Assembly (NCBI RefSeq): GCF_009718825.1
Contig: NZ_WNHB01000013.1
Coordinates: 1-64,000 of the forward strand
Source: Terrilactibacillus tamarindi
GTDB lineage: Bacteria; Bacillota; Bacilli; Bacillales; Sporolactobacillaceae
Length of the DNA stretch: 64,000 nt
Reading direction: 5' to 3'
Shown here: one piece after another, positions 8,424 through 18,345 of the stretch
Position numbering within the stretch: position 1 is the stretch's first letter
How the letters are laid out: each line of letters starts with the position of its first letter
The notes under the pieces: model-generated
Told to the model about the DNA's origin: nothing
What the model saw: only the letters and a program-made list of their open reading frames with translations
Database searches by the model: none
Position numbers and translations under genes: made by a program

Positions 8424-8852
8424 AAAATAGCAAAAATTGCCGAAATATCTTCCTAGACTCTCATAATGTGGTAAGTTATAATGGAAAATCAATGGAAAGT
8501 AATAGGGCTATTTGAACTGTTTAAATAAAAATAAATAGGAAAAAGAGAAGGGTGATGACTTTGTTAGATCATTCTCGCCCCTGTCTCGTCTTAAGAACAT
8601 GGCCTCCCAGTAGTTGCATGTTTAGAGGGAAAAAAGTAACGACATAATTCTAGAAACCTTACGAATCATCTATGAATCCTTAATCTAAGCTCCTTAAAGT
8701 TAAACATGTTAAACGTTTAGCTTTTTGTTTTAACGTTTCATTTCAATAACAAATATTATCAATTTGATAACGACCGACTTACTGGTCCAATTAAAATACG
8801 AAAATAAAAAAATAGACAAAGAATGCTATGAGGAGAAAGGGCGGAGCATATC
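8424..8852. other. Intergenic region with a possible 30-codon ORF
   Basis: A 30-codon frame at 8555-8647 (plus strand) follows GAGAAGGGTG, but codon use gives no sign of selection. Otherwise AT-rich, with ACGACCGACT at 8770-8779 about 75 bp before the next gene. Confidence 0.35.
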
Positions 8853-9098
8853 ATGACCAAATTTTCATTTTTTATTGAATATGACGGAAGAAAATCACAT
8901 CTGGCGGAGAATTCGCAGCCAATTGAAACAATCCTTGCAGATGATGTCAAGAAAGCCATTGAACAGTTCGCGAAAAAGAATAAATTGCATGAAGTGGATT
9001 ACGATGACTTGCAACAAGGTGGTTATCGAGTCTTCTTCAAACAAAGTCGAATGTTTGCAAAAAAAAGGGAACAAATTTACTATATCATTCCAGAATAA
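8853..9098 (+). CDS. Small protein of 81 residues, unknown function (twin 2)
   Basis: Not recognised. The ATG at 8853 is preceded by AGAAAGGGCGGAG. Elements in order: aromatic strand (FSFFIEYDGR), DDVKKAIEQFAKKNKLHEVD (likely helix, about 30-49), then GGYRVFFKQ and EQIYYIIPE strands. Length, acidic/basic pattern and the aromatic C-terminal strand pair parallel the product of 8157-8423. It lies upstream of the exopolysaccharide operon but with about 290 bp between, so a link in function is only a guess. Confidence 0.6.
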   Translation: MTKFSFFIEYDGRKSHLAENSQPIETILADDVKKAIEQFAKKNKLHEVDYDDLQQGGYRVFFKQSRMFAKKREQIYYIIPE

Positions 9099-9327
9099 AC
9101 GAGTATATTCTATTTTTTAAGAGACTGTTAAACTCTCACTTTATTAATAAAGCTTTGGAAAAATCTCTTTAAAATTGTTTAAATTTGTATTATACTTTAA
9201 TGGTTATTTAAGTCTAAAGTTGTAGAAAAATAGAAAATATTGTCTACTTCATAACAGCTTAAGACAACAATTCAAGTTGTTAAATTTTATAAATTTAGAA
9301 CATAGTAGCCTTATTCATCTACAAATA

Positions 9328-9336
9328 TGCTATAAT
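9328..9336 (+). promoter_or_regulatory. Extended -10 element before the exopolysaccharide operon
   Basis: TGCTATAAT gives a consensus -10 (9331-9336) with an upstream TGn. No good -35 at 17 bp, consistent with an extended -10 promoter or an activator. The first start codon is about 50 bp downstream. Confidence 0.5.
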
Positions 9337-9387
9337 GACAACATTATGAGATCTAATTCTAAATTATTTGACAAAGTGGAGGCGACT

Positions 9388-10134
9388 ATGGAAGAAACGA
9401 TAAGTTTGAAAGAGATTTTTGCAACGTTGAAGAAACGTCTACTTCTCATTATTACCATTACCCTATTAGCTACAATTATAAGCGCTATTTTTACTTTTTT
9501 CTTTATTACACCGCAATATAGTGCATCAACTCAAATACTAGTTAACCAGCAAAGCTCAAAAGATAGTCTATATAATCAGAATGCTGTGCAAACAAACGTA
9601 CAGCTCGTCAATACGTATAGCGGCATTGTGAAAAGTCCAATTATCCTAAATCAAGTGATAAAGGATTTGAATTTAGATTATTCAGCAGAAGCTCTTCAAA
9701 GTATGATTTCTGTCGAAACAGTCCAAAACGCTCAATATTTTAATGTGACGGTCAAAAACACCGATCCAGCAGAGGCTGTTCAAATTGCTAATAAAACGGC
9801 TTCCATCTTTAAAACACAAATTAAGAAAATCATGAAAGTGGATAACGTGACCGTTCTCTCGAAAGCCAATTTAGCAAGTAGTGAAAATCCAGTCAGCCCG
9901 AATCCAAAAATGAACATGGCGATTGCCTTTGTTGTTGGATTAATGATTTCTGTCGGTCTTGCTTTCTTGCTAGAGTATCTAGATAATACCGTTAAAACGG
10001 AAGATGACCTTGAAAAATTATTGGGTCTTCCTGTCCTTGGTACGATTAGTGAAATATCGGCTGATCAACATCACGTGAAGAAAACATCCCATGCGGCACA
10101 TACACAGGCAAGGGGGGATCACCTTGAAGCGTAA
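9388..10134 (+). CDS. Polysaccharide co-polymerase / kinase adaptor (Wzz/CpsC type)
   Basis: Membrane adaptor of 248 residues. Short cytoplasmic N-terminus, membrane segment at about 22-44, an extracytoplasmic domain with QYSASTQILVNQQ, and a second membrane segment near 180-200 preceded by the Pro-rich block SENPVSPNPKMN typical of Wzz proteins. In Gram-positive bacteria this protein activates a separate BY-kinase, here the next gene, and influences chain length. AGTGGAGG at 9375-9382 favours the ATG at 9388 over an upstream in-frame start at 9277. Its stop overlaps the start of the kinase by 11 bp, showing translational coupling. Confidence 0.9.
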   Translation: MEETISLKEIFATLKKRLLLIITITLLATIISAIFTFFFITPQYSASTQILVNQQSSKDSLYNQNAVQTNVQLVNTYSGIVKSPIILNQVIKDLNLDYSAEALQSMISVETVQNAQYFNVTVKNTDPAEAVQIANKTASIFKTQIKKIMKVDNVTVLSKANLASSENPVSPNPKMNMAIAFVVGLMISVGLAFLLEYLDNTVKTEDDLEKLLGLPVLGTISEISADQHHVKKTSHAAHTQARGDHLEA

Positions 10135-10834
10135 ATTAAGCAAAAGAAAAACTATGACAGAAATGAAGCAGCGCAGTCTCGTTTCCTTTAATAACCCAAA
10201 ATCCCCGATCGCAGAACAATATCGGACGATACGTTCGAATATTGACTTCTCAACGGTGGATCAAGAATTAAAGACGATCATGGTGACCTCATCAAGTCCA
10301 GGTGAAGGGAAATCAACAACAACAGCGAACCTTGCCGTTGTGATGGCCCAGCAAGGGAAGAATGTCCTAGTTGTTGATGCGGATTTACGTAAACCAACGG
10401 CTCATTATACATTTAGACTCGCTAATACAACAGGACTTACGACGGTCTTAACGAAGAAAGACACCTTAGAAGAAGCCATTCAAAAGACCGAAGTCGATCA
10501 TTTATTTGTTCTAACGAGTGGCCCAGTCCCACCGAATCCAGCGGAACTATTAAGTTCAGCTGCTATGAATGCGTTTATGAAATATGCTCTCACGTTATTT
10601 GATGTGGTCATTTTTGATACACCGCCCGTGCTTGCGGTAACAGACGCGCAAGTCATGGCGAATCAATGTGATGGGACCGTTCTTGTTGTTCAAAGCGGTA
10701 CAACAGAGAAGGAAGCGGCTGTAAGTGCAAAAGAATTACTTGTTAAAGCCCAAGCAAAATTGCTAGGTGTGGTTCTAAACCGTAAGAAGCAAACAAAAGG
10801 TAGTCACTACTACTATTATTACGGTAATAGTTAA
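10124..10834 (+). CDS. Bacterial tyrosine kinase (BY-kinase, CpsD/Wze type)
   Basis: Cytoplasmic BY-kinase of 236 residues. Walker A is SSPGEGKSTTTANLA (Lys63), Walker A-prime is VLVVDADLRKP, and Walker B is VVIFDTPP. The C-terminal tail ends in HYYYYYGNS, a run of five tyrosines (229-233) that is the usual autophosphorylation cluster. TTG at 10124 is preferred because GGGGGG at 10112-10117 sits at the right distance; the in-frame ATG at 10091 lies inside the preceding gene without such a site. It works with the adaptor upstream and the PHP phosphatase downstream to switch exopolysaccharide assembly. Confidence 0.93.
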   Translation: MKRKLSKRKTMTEMKQRSLVSFNNPKSPIAEQYRTIRSNIDFSTVDQELKTIMVTSSSPGEGKSTTTANLAVVMAQQGKNVLVVDADLRKPTAHYTFRLANTTGLTTVLTKKDTLEEAIQKTEVDHLFVLTSGPVPPNPAELLSSAAMNAFMKYALTLFDVVIFDTPPVLAVTDAQVMANQCDGTVLVVQSGTTEKEAAVSAKELLVKAQAKLLGVVLNRKKQTKGSHYYYYYGNS

Positions 10835-10860
10835 TCGATTGTATAGGGGGAGGTGTAGTT

Positions 10861-11628
10861 ATGATAGATATCCACTGTCATCTTATTCCAGGAGTTGATG
10901 ATGGACCAGAAAATGAAGAAATGGTTCTTTCAATGGGGAGAGAAGCCATGAAGGAAGGGATTACCCATATCGTAGCGACTCCTCATCACCGTAATCGAGC
11001 TTGGGATAATCCTAAAGCTTCTGTTGTAAAAAATGTTGAATTAATTAATGAACTCTTCGCAATAGAAAACATCAACGTCATAGTTTTACCTGGACAAGAG
11101 CCGAGAATCTTTGGTGAAATGGCCTTGCCTGAATCAGAGGAAGAACTCGTGACCGTTAACGAAACGGGTTCCTATATATTAGTTGAATTTCCGACACAGA
11201 ATGTCCCGAGATACGCAGAACAATTATTCTTTGACTTGCAAGTCAAGGGAATCACTCCGATTATCGTTCATCCTGAACGTAATCAAGAAATCTTTGATCA
11301 TCCAGAAGTGCTTTATAACTTAGTCAAAAATGGAGCACTATCTCAAATCACCGCAGCAAGTCTTATTGGTAAGAATGGAAAGAAAGTTAAAAAGTTAACA
11401 ATGCAAATGGTCGAGCATGGATTAACCCATGTCCTTGCCTCAGACTCCCATAATACAACAAAACGACCATTTTATATGAGGGAAGCTTATCTAGAGCTTG
11501 AAAAGAGTTTTGGAGGCGAAACGGTTTACCTGTTTCAGGAAAATGCAGAGCTTATTGTTGATGGGAAAATGGTGAACAGGGAAGAGCCTAATAGAATTAG
11601 AGAGAAAAAGTTTTTGGGGATATTTTAA
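10861..11628 (+). CDS. PHP-family protein-tyrosine phosphatase (CpsB/YwqE type)
   Basis: Metal-dependent phosphatase of 255 residues that removes phosphate from the BY-kinase tail. The PHP-domain metal ligands are visible in order: MIDIHCHLIPGVDDGP (His5, His7), VATPHH, GQEPRIFGE, VHPERN and SDSH. The ATG at 10861 follows GGGGGAGGTG. Together with the two preceding genes it forms the standard Gram-positive phosphoregulatory module of capsule and biofilm polysaccharide loci. Confidence 0.93.
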   Translation: MIDIHCHLIPGVDDGPENEEMVLSMGREAMKEGITHIVATPHHRNRAWDNPKASVVKNVELINELFAIENINVIVLPGQEPRIFGEMALPESEEELVTVNETGSYILVEFPTQNVPRYAEQLFFDLQVKGITPIIVHPERNQEIFDHPEVLYNLVKNGALSQITAASLIGKNGKKVKKLTMQMVEHGLTHVLASDSHNTTKRPFYMREAYLELEKSFGGETVYLFQENAELIVDGKMVNREEPNRIREKKFLGIF

Positions 11629-11655
11629 ATTAAACTCTTGAGGGGAGATTTTGAA

Positions 11656-12537
11656 GTGAAAAAAGTAAAAAAAGCGATTATTCCTGCTGCTGGACTCGGT
11701 ACCCGTTTTTTGCCAGCTACAAAAGCCATGCCGAAAGAAATGCTTCCAATTGTCGATAAACCAACGATTCAATATATTGTTGAAGAAGCAGTTGAAGCCG
11801 GTATTGAAGATATTATCATCGTAACTGGAAAAGGAAAGAGAGCCATAGAAGACCACTTTGACAATTCCTTTGAGTTAGAAAATACACTTATTAAAAAAGG
11901 AAAACTTGATTTACTAGAAAAAGTACAAAAATCATCTAAGATTGATATCCATTACATAAGACAGAAAGAACCACTAGGTTTAGGTCATGCTGTATGGATA
12001 GCACGTAAATTTATTGGGCATGAACCATTTGCGGTATTACTTGGTGATGACATAGTTCAAGCAGATAATCCGTGTATTGGTCAACTAACTGAACAATATG
12101 AGAAGACAGGCCGCTCTGTTATTGGAGTTCAAGAGGTTCCTGAGGATCAAACTCATCGTTATGGAATAATTGATCCAACAAGCCAAGATGGCAGATTATA
12201 TAGTGTTAAACAATTTGTAGAGAAGCCTGAAAAAGATGCACCTTCTAATTTAGCCATTATGGGACGTTATGTATTATCACCTGAAATTTTTGATTTCCTT
12301 GAGAAGAAAGAAATAGGGGCAGGCGGGGAAATTCAGCTGACGGACGCTATTCAGAGATTGAATGATCTTCAAGGTGTAGATGCTTATAACTTTGAAGGTG
12401 ATCGTTATGATGTTGGGGAGAAGGTTGGGTTTGTACTTACACAGGTAGAACTGGCTCTGAAGAATAAGGATATTCAGCGTGATGTGCTTGAAGGGATAAA
12501 CGAAATACTAGCAAACCATAAGGCTACTTATGTTTAA
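11656..12537 (+). CDS. gtaB: UTP-glucose-1-phosphate uridylyltransferase
   Basis: Makes UDP-glucose from UTP and glucose-1-phosphate. The product is 293 residues, almost exactly the length of B. subtilis GtaB, and begins [20 protein letters not shown], the nucleotide-binding signature, followed by [14 protein letters not shown]. The GTG at 11656 is the start ([10 protein letters not shown], as in GtaB); GAGGGGAGA at 11640-11648 precedes it, and the in-frame TTG at 11638 lies upstream of that site. The enzyme supplies the locus with UDP-glucose, which the dehydrogenase at 26217-27383 can oxidise to UDP-glucuronate. Confidence 0.95.
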   Translation: MKKVKKAIIPAAGLGTRFLPATKAMPKEMLPIVDKPTIQYIVEEAVEAGIEDIIIVTGKGKRAIEDHFDNSFELENTLIKKGKLDLLEKVQKSSKIDIHYIRQKEPLGLGHAVWIARKFIGHEPFAVLLGDDIVQADNPCIGQLTEQYEKTGRSVIGVQEVPEDQTHRYGIIDPTSQDGRLYSVKQFVEKPEKDAPSNLAIMGRYVLSPEIFDFLEKKEIGAGGEIQLTDAIQRLNDLQGVDAYNFEGDRYDVGEKVGFVLTQVELALKNKDIQRDVLEGINEILANHKATYV

Positions 12538-12551
12538 GAGGGGGCTTGTAA

Positions 12552-13244
12552 ATGGCTCTCTCTAAACAGAAAGTTGAATCTGATTATCAAGTTATACCTA
12601 GCAAAAAGCAAGTTAACGAGGATATTATTGCTTCTCAACAAGGATATTTAATTATAAAACGTTCAATTGACATTTTGGGTTCTCTAATAGGATTAATCTT
12701 ATTATTTCCAGTATTTTTAATCGTTTCTATTTTGATTAAAATAGAGGATTCGAAAGGTACTGTTTTGTTTAAGCAAGTGCGTGTAGGGAAAAATGAAAAG
12801 ACTTTTACGATGTATAAGTTTCGATCCATGGTTTCAAATGCAGAAGAACTCTTAGAAGACTTATTGGATCAAAATGAAACGACGGGCGCAATGTTTAAAA
12901 TGAAAGATGATCCTAGGGTGACTAAAATAGGTAAATTTATCAGAAAGACGAGTATTGATGAACTTCCTCAATTGCTTAACGTATTAAAAGGTGATATGAG
13001 TTTAGTTGGACCTAGGCCCCCCCTTGTAAGAGAAGTAAAAGAATATACAGAGTATCAAAAACAGAGATTATTGATTAAACCAGGGTGTACAGGATTATGG
13101 CAAGTAAATGGTAGAAGTAATGTGGGGTTTGAAAAAATGGTAGAGTTAGATCTAAAGTATATAAAAACTAGGAGTATAAAGGTGGATTCTGCTATTGTCA
13201 TAAAAACTATTTTTGTAATTTTAAACAACAAAGATGCTTATTAA
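12552..13244 (+). CDS. Undecaprenyl-phosphate sugar phosphotransferase (priming enzyme)
   Basis: Monotopic phosphoglycosyl transferase of 230 residues that starts the repeat unit by moving a sugar-1-phosphate onto undecaprenyl phosphate. One hydrophobic re-entrant segment lies at about 45-67 after KRSIDILGSL; the catalytic core shows MYKFRSM, DDPRVTKIGKFIRKTSIDEL (Asp-Glu dyad of the family), and the hallmark SLVGPRPP and KPGCTGLWQVNGRS. The N-terminus lacks the extra membrane helices of WbaP-type enzymes, so this is the short EpsL/PglC-like form. It follows gtaB by 14 bp. It is the last gene of the less AT-rich, conserved part of the locus. Confidence 0.92.
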   Translation: MALSKQKVESDYQVIPSKKQVNEDIIASQQGYLIIKRSIDILGSLIGLILLFPVFLIVSILIKIEDSKGTVLFKQVRVGKNEKTFTMYKFRSMVSNAEELLEDLLDQNETTGAMFKMKDDPRVTKIGKFIRKTSIDELPQLLNVLKGDMSLVGPRPPLVREVKEYTEYQKQRLLIKPGCTGLWQVNGRSNVGFEKMVELDLKYIKTRSIKVDSAIVIKTIFVILNNKDAY

Positions 13245-13346
13245 AATAAGGTATACTCAACATAATGGTTTTTTCTGTGAGTATCGGTAAATATGAAGAG
13301 GTTAATATTATATTACTAGTTTTTTTAGAAATGATGTGTGATTAAT

Positions 13347-14450
13347 ATGAAAATTATGCATATAGGTGAATATGTAAATGGTGGAGTTAATACGTACATT
13401 AATGAAGTACTAAAATATCAGACAAAAAAAGATGATACTTGTCAAATTTATGTTTATGCTAGCAAAAAAAAATCAGACAAAGTCTATAATGAGTCAACTA
13501 AGATTAATACTGTGTATTATAAATATAGTAGAAGTATGTTTCATTTGGTTAAAATGATATTTTACTTTAGAAAAAAAATTAAAATATTAAAACCAGACAT
13601 CATACATATTCACAGTACTTTCGCTGGCTTTTTTGTAAGATGTGCATTGTTTACGATAAGATCAAAAAGTAAAGTTATATATTGTTCTCATGGTTGGAGT
13701 TTTCTTATGGATACTTCTAATTTTAAAAAGAAAATATATATTATTTGTGAAAAAATATTGTCCCTTTGTACCGATAAAATAATTAACATTTCAATATATG
13801 AACATAATCAAGCTTGTAAAGTTAAACTCCCTACAAAAAAAATGCTTTTAATTAATAACGGTATTTCCGAAAAAAAGTTGGATAATAATAAAAAAAGTAA
13901 TGCATCAATAAAAATGCAATCAAAAAAAATAAAGGTTTTGTTTGTGGGGCGGTTAGATAAGCAAAAGGGTATAGATATATTGCTTAAATTTGTCATGAAA
14001 TATAAAAATCAAAATTTTCATTTTTATATTATTGGAAATTCTGTTCTTGATAATCAATATATTGAATTCCCCTCGAATACAAGTTATCTTGGTAAAATAG
14101 ATAACTCGTATATTGATGATTACTATCAGGCTTCGGATGTTGTTATAATCCCCTCAAGATGGGAAGGGTTTGGACTGGTTGCTATAGAAGCGATGAAAAA
14201 TAAAAAAGCAATTATTGTTAGCAATAGAGGGGCGTTGCCTGAGCTTGTAAATAATGATAATGGATTCGTGTTTGACATCGATAATATTCAGTCTTTAGAA
14301 AACATATTTAATAATCTTGAGAAAAAAGAATTACAAAATAAAGGTGCGAATGGATATCAATATTTTATAGACAATTATACAAGTAATGAAATGAACAAAA
14401 AAATTTATAGGTTATATAACAAACTATTAAATCGAGAGGGTTATAATTAG
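13347..14450 (+). CDS. Glycosyltransferase family 4
   Basis: GT-B fold transferase of 367 residues. The C-terminal half carries VLFVGRLDKQKGIDIL and the donor-site block SRWEGFGLVAIEAMKN with its EX7E-type glutamates, followed by NRGALPELV. The N-terminal Gly-rich loop is MHIGEYVNGGVNTYINEV. ATG at 13347 is chosen; a GTG at 13338 is possible and neither has a strong ribosome binding site. From here to about 26060 the DNA is visibly more AT-rich than the flanks, with many AAA/ATA codons, indicating a horizontally acquired serotype-like cassette. Confidence 0.88.
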   Translation: MKIMHIGEYVNGGVNTYINEVLKYQTKKDDTCQIYVYASKKKSDKVYNESTKINTVYYKYSRSMFHLVKMIFYFRKKIKILKPDIIHIHSTFAGFFVRCALFTIRSKSKVIYCSHGWSFLMDTSNFKKKIYIICEKILSLCTDKIINISIYEHNQACKVKLPTKKMLLINNGISEKKLDNNKKSNASIKMQSKKIKVLFVGRLDKQKGIDILLKFVMKYKNQNFHFYIIGNSVLDNQYIEFPSNTSYLGKIDNSYIDDYYQASDVVIIPSRWEGFGLVAIEAMKNKKAIIVSNRGALPELVNNDNGFVFDIDNIQSLENIFNNLEKKELQNKGANGYQYFIDNYTSNEMNKKIYRLYNKLLNREGYN

Positions 14451-14576
14451 CACAAACTTATTAAAATTTTAATCTTTTTGGAAGGTGAGATTTAGTTTTG
14501 TCAGATTATTAGATGTTAAATTTATTGAAAATACTTAAACATTTGGTACTTTTGTATACGGTAATAAGGAGTCGTT

Positions 14577-16028
14577 ATGAGTGTTTATTTTAAGACTATT
14601 AAAATTATATTAACTATTATTTTGAGTATTATTATTGGAATTTCTTCTTCCTTGGTTTGGTTAGTTAATAATAGTACATTATCTTTAGAATTGATAGTTT
14701 TAGTCGTTTTTATAATCGGCTATATTATTTGTTGTTTAATTTTTAACCCTTTGATAGTGTTTGTTATTGTCAGTATACTATCAATTGTGATTCGTTCAGA
14801 AATAGAAATAAACCCTGTAGAGTATTTAAGTGGTGTTGGTGCTTCAGATTTTTACTTGAATATTACCCACTTGGTCTTGTTCCTTGGAATTATATCTATA
14901 TTAATCTTTAAATTAAAGAGCAATGATAAATTAGTGGACTATAGGTATTTTAATAGTAGAGTGTTATTTGTTTTTCTTTTTGTTTTCTTTTCACTTTTTT
15001 TAAGTTTTTACGCTGAATATAAAAAAGCAAGTTTCCCGCAAATAAGTTTTTATTTAAGTTTGTTCGGTATGTATATGTTTTGGAATTTTATTTTTCTGAA
15101 AATAGATAGAGAAAAATTAAAATCAGTAGTTGTGTGTAGCTTTGGCTTTGTAATATTATTTGAATGTATATTAATATTACTTGAATTAATCAAAGGAAGG
15201 GCTATTGGATTAAGTATAATAGGTGAAGGTGTAATTGACCAGAGGAAGGGTGTTCCGTTTGTGTCAGTTACTGGGACATTTGGACATCCAGGTCCTCTAT
15301 CAATGTTTCTACTTTGTGTCGTTGTGTTTTTATTTCCTCTAGTCTTACAAAAAAAAGAATACTTTGTCTCGCTTTCTTTTTTATTAGGATTAATAGGGGT
15401 TATATTAACTTTTTCAAGAACTAGCATTTTTATTGTGGGATTTATATTGATTTTTGAGTGGATATTGTTAAACAGAATGAAAAACAAAAAAAACTTTTCA
15501 AAAGTAAAAAAAGTTACTATAGTACTTTTGTTAACCTTAATAGTAGTAGTTATGGGGCCTTATATTCTACAAAGATTTGGAAATTTAGATAGTGGTAATG
15601 ATGATCAAATTTCAAACAGACACTATCATAATGAATTTGCCCTACAGTACATTAGAGAAAAGCCTTTGCTAGGTTATGGTTTGAATAGTTGGGTATATGC
15701 AGTTAATAAATATAGTTATTTAGCAATGAATTATAGAGATTCATTTTTCTTTGAAAATTCGGTTCATAATATTTATTATTTGATATGGTTTGAAGGTGGG
15801 ATATTTTATTTATCTATATTTATATTAATGTTTATAATGCATATAACTCCTTTATTTAATTTTAAAAAATATAAATCAGATCCATTTATTTTAGGGTTAT
15901 CATTCAGTCTAATTGCTATTCTTTTATATGGCTTCTTGGGAAAGGCTCTACATTCATATCACCAATTATTTTACCTAGTTTTTCTTATCTTTACCTTAAT
16001 AAATTATTTTGCCAGTGTAAGAAATTAA
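14577..16028 (+). CDS. Polysaccharide polymerase, Wzy/O-antigen-ligase-like
   Basis: Integral membrane protein of 483 residues with about 12 hydrophobic segments and a large extracytoplasmic loop between about 335 and 405. The loop contains RHYHNEFALQYIREKPLLGYGLNSW and later HNIYYLIWFEGG, which match the Wzy_C (O-antigen ligase/polymerase) pattern. It would join lipid-linked repeat units on the outer face of the membrane. AAGGAG precedes the ATG at 14577. Sequence is too divergent to predict the linkage. Confidence 0.85.
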   Translation: MSVYFKTIKIILTIILSIIIGISSSLVWLVNNSTLSLELIVLVVFIIGYIICCLIFNPLIVFVIVSILSIVIRSEIEINPVEYLSGVGASDFYLNITHLVLFLGIISILIFKLKSNDKLVDYRYFNSRVLFVFLFVFFSLFLSFYAEYKKASFPQISFYLSLFGMYMFWNFIFLKIDREKLKSVVVCSFGFVILFECILILLELIKGRAIGLSIIGEGVIDQRKGVPFVSVTGTFGHPGPLSMFLLCVVVFLFPLVLQKKEYFVSLSFLLGLIGVILTFSRTSIFIVGFILIFEWILLNRMKNKKNFSKVKKVTIVLLLTLIVVVMGPYILQRFGNLDSGNDDQISNRHYHNEFALQYIREKPLLGYGLNSWVYAVNKYSYLAMNYRDSFFFENSVHNIYYLIWFEGGIFYLSIFILMFIMHITPLFNFKKYKSDPFILGLSFSLIAILLYGFLGKALHSYHQLFYLVFLIFTLINYFASVRN

Positions 16029-16135
16029 GTTTTAACAAAAGTAAAAATATAGTTTCTCATAATAAACTTTTAATTTATTTATTAACCATATTACATTAAC
16101 TTTTATATAAGTTATTGTTTGAGGGAGGTTATAAA

Positions 16136-17227
16136 ATGCTAGTAAGTGTAATTATCCCTATTTATAATAAGGAGAAATACTTAAATGATTGCATAAAGAG
16201 TGTGGTTAAACAAGATTATAAAAACCTAGAATTGATCTTAGTTAATGATGGTTCATCAGATAATAGTGAGGAAATTATTAATTGGTGGTTATTAAAGGAT
16301 ACAAGAATAAAATATATTAAGCAGAAAAATTCAGGTGTGTCAGTAGCAAGAAATAATGGCGTGACTAATTCAAATGGGGAATATGTATTTTTTCTTGATG
16401 CAGATGATTTTTTGGAGAAAGATGCAATACAAAAACTAGTGGAACATACAAATAAAAATACTATAGACATTGTTATTGGGAATCATTATGAACAAGAAAA
16501 AGGGGGGTATGTAAAGAACAACAAGTTCCAAAATAAATTGTTTAGAAGTGATGAGTTACGACTATTGGAAAATAAATTAGAATTTTTTATATCAGGATCT
16601 AGGTCTTTATCAACTGTATGGAATAAGTTGTATAAGGTAGATTTTCTTAAAAGAAATAAAATAAGGTTTCAAGAAAAAATCCACGCAGAAGATAGGTTAT
16701 TTAATTTAAAATGTTATGTTAATGATCCAAATATAAAAATAATAAATAAATATACCTACTATTTTAATATTGTAGAAAATTCAAGATCTAGAACCTATAA
16801 TAATAAATTTTACGAAGAGACTATTTCACTTTTTCATTCTTTCTACACTTATCTTTCAAGAATCAATAAAGAATACGAAAACAATGACTTATTACAGCTT
16901 ACATTGATTTATGATATGGAGAAAATTTTTTATTTTATATTAAGCTATTCCAATAAAAAAAAATATGACTTGATTAGAACATTAAGTTTATTAAAAAAAG
17001 ATAAAGAAGTTTGTTATATATTAAAAAAAATTAAGAATGAGAAAACTTATAAAAAAATTAACATATACAAAAAAATATATGTGAAACTATTTTGTAATCT
17101 TTTTTTATCTGCACATAATTATGTGTTTATTTCATTTTTCACTTGTTATTTTCTAACTGAAAAGATAAAGAATAAGCTTTTAAGATTAAGAGGTATAATA
17201 AATGAGATGGGTAATAAAAAGGAGTAA
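16136..17227 (+). CDS. Glycosyltransferase family 2 (A)
   Basis: GT-A fold transferase of 363 residues. It opens with SVIIPIYNKEKYLNDCIKSV, then LVNDGSSDNS and FLDADDFLE (the DXD-type metal site near residue 90), and AEDRLFNL as the acceptor-side acidic motif. The C-terminal third is Lys/Tyr-rich with hydrophobic stretches and may be membrane-associated. The ATG at 16136 follows TGAGGGAGG at 16120-16128, which decides against the in-frame start at 16115. It overlaps nothing but ends only 4 bp before the next gene. Confidence 0.88.
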   Translation: MLVSVIIPIYNKEKYLNDCIKSVVKQDYKNLELILVNDGSSDNSEEIINWWLLKDTRIKYIKQKNSGVSVARNNGVTNSNGEYVFFLDADDFLEKDAIQKLVEHTNKNTIDIVIGNHYEQEKGGYVKNNKFQNKLFRSDELRLLENKLEFFISGSRSLSTVWNKLYKVDFLKRNKIRFQEKIHAEDRLFNLKCYVNDPNIKIINKYTYYFNIVENSRSRTYNNKFYEETISLFHSFYTYLSRINKEYENNDLLQLTLIYDMEKIFYFILSYSNKKKYDLIRTLSLLKKDKEVCYILKKIKNEKTYKKINIYKKIYVKLFCNLFLSAHNYVFISFFTCYFLTEKIKNKLLRLRGIINEMGNKKE

Positions 17228-17231
17228 CAGA

Positions 17232-18332
17232 ATGAAAAAAGTGATGCTCTATGCTTATACAAATCTTAATTTAGGTGATGATCTTTTTATTAAGATTTTA
17301 TGTAATAGATATCCAAATACAAAGTTTTTTTTATACGCACCAAAAAAATATAAAAAATTTGAAAAGGAAATCAAGAATTTAAAAGTGTTTTCAAGTGATT
17401 CATTTTTTTCAAGAATAATCAATTTAATCTTGCGAAAACTAAAGTTTTTTTACTTCATTCGGAAACAAATAGCAAAAAGAACAGATATATCTGTTTATAT
17501 AGGAGGTTCCTTATATATGCAACATGATAATTGGGAATCTTCTTATATTGATAAAAAACATATGCAATTTAATGATAGTCCGTTTTTAGTATTAGGAGCC
17601 AATTTTGGTCCATTTAATCAGAAACAATTCTATGAAAGATATAATAAATTATTCAAGAATTATTATGATATTTGTTTTAGGGATAGTTATTCTTACAATT
17701 TATTTAAACATTATAATCATGTTAGGTTCAGTGATGATATTATTTTTCAATTGGGTATTAAGAAAAGAAATATTAAGAAAAAGAATAACATTATTATATC
17801 AGTAATTAAACCATCTCAGAAATGTATACCTTGTGTTGATGACGGGTATTATGAAAAAATAAAAGAAATTTCTAATTATTTTATTAAAAATAACTATACA
17901 GTTACACTAATGTCTTTTTGTGAATCGGAAGGTGATGAGGAAGCTGTTGAATCAGTAATTAAAAGAATTCCAAAAATATATCGGTATAAGGTCGAAAGAC
18001 ATTTATATCAAGCTAATATCGAAGAAACACTTAACGTTATTGCAAGTTCATCTGGTGTAGTAGCAACGAGATTTCATTCAATGATTCTTGGATGGATTTA
18101 TGATAAACCTGTATACCCGATTGTTTACAGTGATAAAATGTTAAACGTAATGGAGGATATTGCTTTTAGAGGTTTTTATGGAGATCTTAGAAATAAAATT
18201 CACAGAATACACCCTAATGAAGTTTTTGAGAGTTTAAACACAAACAGTATGGACGTATCTAAACAAGTGCATAATTCTAGTAAGCATTTTAAAAAACTAG
18301 ATGAGCTTCTATTAACAAAACCAATCAATTGA
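17232..18332 (+). CDS. Polysaccharide pyruvyl transferase family protein
   Basis: Protein of 366 residues matching the pyruvyl-transferase family (PF04230): NLGDDLFIKIL near the N-terminus, YIGGSLYMQH, SVIKPSQK, and near the C-terminus the signature VATRFHSMILGWIYDKPVYPIVYSDK. Members add a pyruvate ketal from PEP to a sugar, giving an acidic polysaccharide. AAAAAGGAG at 17215-17223 selects the ATG at 17232. A pyruvyl group, plus glucuronate from the Ugd product, would make the polymer anionic. Confidence 0.85.
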   Translation: MKKVMLYAYTNLNLGDDLFIKILCNRYPNTKFFLYAPKKYKKFEKEIKNLKVFSSDSFFSRIINLILRKLKFFYFIRKQIAKRTDISVYIGGSLYMQHDNWESSYIDKKHMQFNDSPFLVLGANFGPFNQKQFYERYNKLFKNYYDICFRDSYSYNLFKHYNHVRFSDDIIFQLGIKKRNIKKKNNIIISVIKPSQKCIPCVDDGYYEKIKEISNYFIKNNYTVTLMSFCESEGDEEAVESVIKRIPKIYRYKVERHLYQANIEETLNVIASSSGVVATRFHSMILGWIYDKPVYPIVYSDKMLNVMEDIAFRGFYGDLRNKIHRIHPNEVFESLNTNSMDVSKQVHNSSKHFKKLDELLLTKPIN

Positions 18333-18345
18333 GAGAGTGCTTAAT

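Noticed and set aside
8555-8647. Small ORF of 30 codons after GAGAAGGGTG
   Set aside because: Acceptable ribosome binding site but no family or composition evidence; kept only as a note in the intergenic entry.
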